Of a stretch of DNA of 29,886 nt, positions 29,296 through 29,886 are shown one piece after another. A model generated the notes under the pieces. The model worked only from the letters and a program-made list of their open reading frames with translations. It was not told where the DNA came from and made no database searches. Position 1 is the first letter of the stretch. Each line of letters starts with the position of its first letter. Source of the DNA: a virus; the IMG/VR virus record IMGVR_UViG_3300025929_000040, positions 1-29,886 of that record. The stretch is one strand, 5' to 3'. Made by a program: the position numbers and the translations under genes.

Positions 29296-29600
29296 ACGCG
29301 GATCGGGCTATGCCGTTGCCGTCCACCCTCGCCCACCCCGAACGGGACGCGTGGATCCGGCGGGAGCTGCTCGAGCGGCTCTACGCCGACGACGAACCGG
29401 AGCGGCTTGACCCTGCGTCGCCGATCTTCGACGCGCTGGTGCTCGAATCCCTCGCCGCTGCCGCTTCCCGTCCCTCTCTGTGGCGGCGGGCCGGCGAACA
29501 GGTCGGTAGGTGGTTCGACAGTGACGCGGCCTGCGTCGTCGTCCTGCTGCTCGCCCTCGCTGCTCTCGTTGCTCTGCCCGTCATGGCCGGTCACCGATGA
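29292..29600 (+). CDS. Single-TM C-terminal anchor protein, unknown
   Basis: A 102-residue protein with a GTG start overlapping the previous stop. The first about 75 residues are charged and helical (HPERDAWIRRELLERLYADD, SRPSLWRRAGEQVGRWFDSD); residues about 80-99 form a single transmembrane helix (ACVVVLLLALAALVALPVMA) near the C-terminus, leaving GHR outside the membrane. It is a tail-anchored-like membrane protein. No family recognised. Early expression and membrane location would suit a host-takeover or exclusion role, but this is speculation. Confidence 0.7.
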   Translation: MNADRAMPLPSTLAHPERDAWIRRELLERLYADDEPERLDPASPIFDALVLESLAAAASRPSLWRRAGEQVGRWFDSDAACVVVLLLALAALVALPVMAGHR

Positions 29601-29886
29601 GCCCGACCGTCGTCACCACGCAAGCCGAGCTTGACGCGGCGCTGGCGGCGAAGGCACGCGAGATCCACATTCAGTCCGCCCCGGGCGCGTGGCTCACGCT
29701 GACCGACTCGGGATCGAGCCGCGTCGTGGCGTGGGGATCGAGCCGCGTCGTGGCGTGGGGATCGAGCCGCGTCGAGGCGTGGGGATCGAGCCGCGTCGAG
29801 GCGTGGGGATCGAGCAGCGTCGAGGCGCGGGAATCGAGCAGCGTCGAGGCGCGGGAATCGAGCCGCGTCGAGGCGTGGGGATCGAG
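29597..29886 (+). CDS. Octapeptide-repeat beta-helix protein (cut by window end)
   Basis: An open frame from ATG 29597 (ATGA overlap) that runs off the window after 96 codons. Residues 1-38 form an N-terminal cap (TTQAELDAALAAKAREIHIQ, then GAWLTLTDS). From residue 39 the protein is made of 8-residue units of the form GSSRVEAW: GSSRVVAW twice, GSSRVEAW twice, GSSSVEAR, ESSSVEAR, ESSRVEAW, then GS at the edge. The alternation of small Ser pairs, a Val and an Ala suits a regular beta-solenoid with one or more rungs per two or three units. Similar repeats occur in phage genes of unknown function. The total length, end and C-terminus are not visible. Confidence 0.8.
   Translation, partial: MSPTVVTTQAELDAALAAKAREIHIQSAPGAWLTLTDSGSSRVVAWGSSRVVAWGSSRVEAWGSSRVEAWGSSSVEARESSSVEARESSRVEAWGS
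29711..29886 (+). repeat. 24-bp tandem repeats inside the last gene
   Basis: Seven complete 24-bp units start at 29711, 29735, 29759, 29783, 29807, 29831 and 29855, plus eight bases of an eighth. Each begins GGATCGAG or GAATCGAG, and the repeat is in register with the reading frame. Differences are few and fall at fixed places (cgc/agc, gtg/gag, tgg/cgg), so units have been duplicated recently or kept alike by recombination. Confidence 0.95.

Noticed and set aside
29711-29886. CRISPR-like array
   Set aside because: The 24-bp units are contiguous without spacers, in frame with a coding sequence, and vary at codon level.

Overview
The window looks like the left and central part of the genome of a temperate, long-tailed (siphovirus-type) phage of a high-GC actinobacterium. 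Base composition is strongly GC-rich and GTG starts are frequent. Genes are packed with ATGA/GTGA overlaps, the structural gene order is the classic siphovirus one, and there is a lipobox lipoprotein and a GH25 lysin. I cannot name the host genus from sequence alone.

Layout. Positions 72-9529 (plus strand) hold an HNH endonuclease, small and large terminase, portal, MuF-like head protein, scaffold, decoration protein, major capsid protein and five small head-tail connector genes. Positions 9605-19237 hold the tail: tail tube, a strong hairpin, a tail assembly chaperone pair joined by a -1 slippery site (CCCAAAC), tape measure, distal tail/minor tail proteins and a Gp37-like hub. Positions 19654-21465 are the lysis cassette (4-TM protein, anchored coiled coil, GH25 lysozyme, 2-TM holin). 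Positions 21504-24009 hold a large tail fibre gene and a small partner. Three reverse-strand cargo genes interrupt or end this late block: a lipoprotein (11293-11715), an 87-aa protein (19234-19497) and a SAM-dependent methyltransferase (24019-24729). They are the likely lysogenic-conversion genes.

Positions 24906-27448 are the integration/immunity region: tyrosine integrase (minus), attP built on the 3' end of a tRNA gene, a ribbon-helix-helix regulator (minus), a 2-TM membrane protein (plus) and a double-HTH repressor (minus). The repressor is divergent from a Cro-like HTH gene at 27628 across a 180-bp operator/promoter region. Early genes then run rightward: a second HTH protein, a second HNH endonuclease, and small unknown proteins. 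The window ends inside a gene made of 24-bp (8-residue) repeats predicted to form a beta-helix.

The attP core lies inside the sequence, with phage-type genes on both sides. The sequence therefore reads as an unintegrated (virion or circular) phage genome rather than a prophage cut out of a chromosome. A recurring feature is that the integrase, the Cro-like gene and the reverse lipoprotein each have a -10-like hexamer 6-7 nt before the start codon, which predicts leaderless mRNAs, while most of the structural genes that do not overlap their upstream neighbour have Shine-Dalgarno sites.
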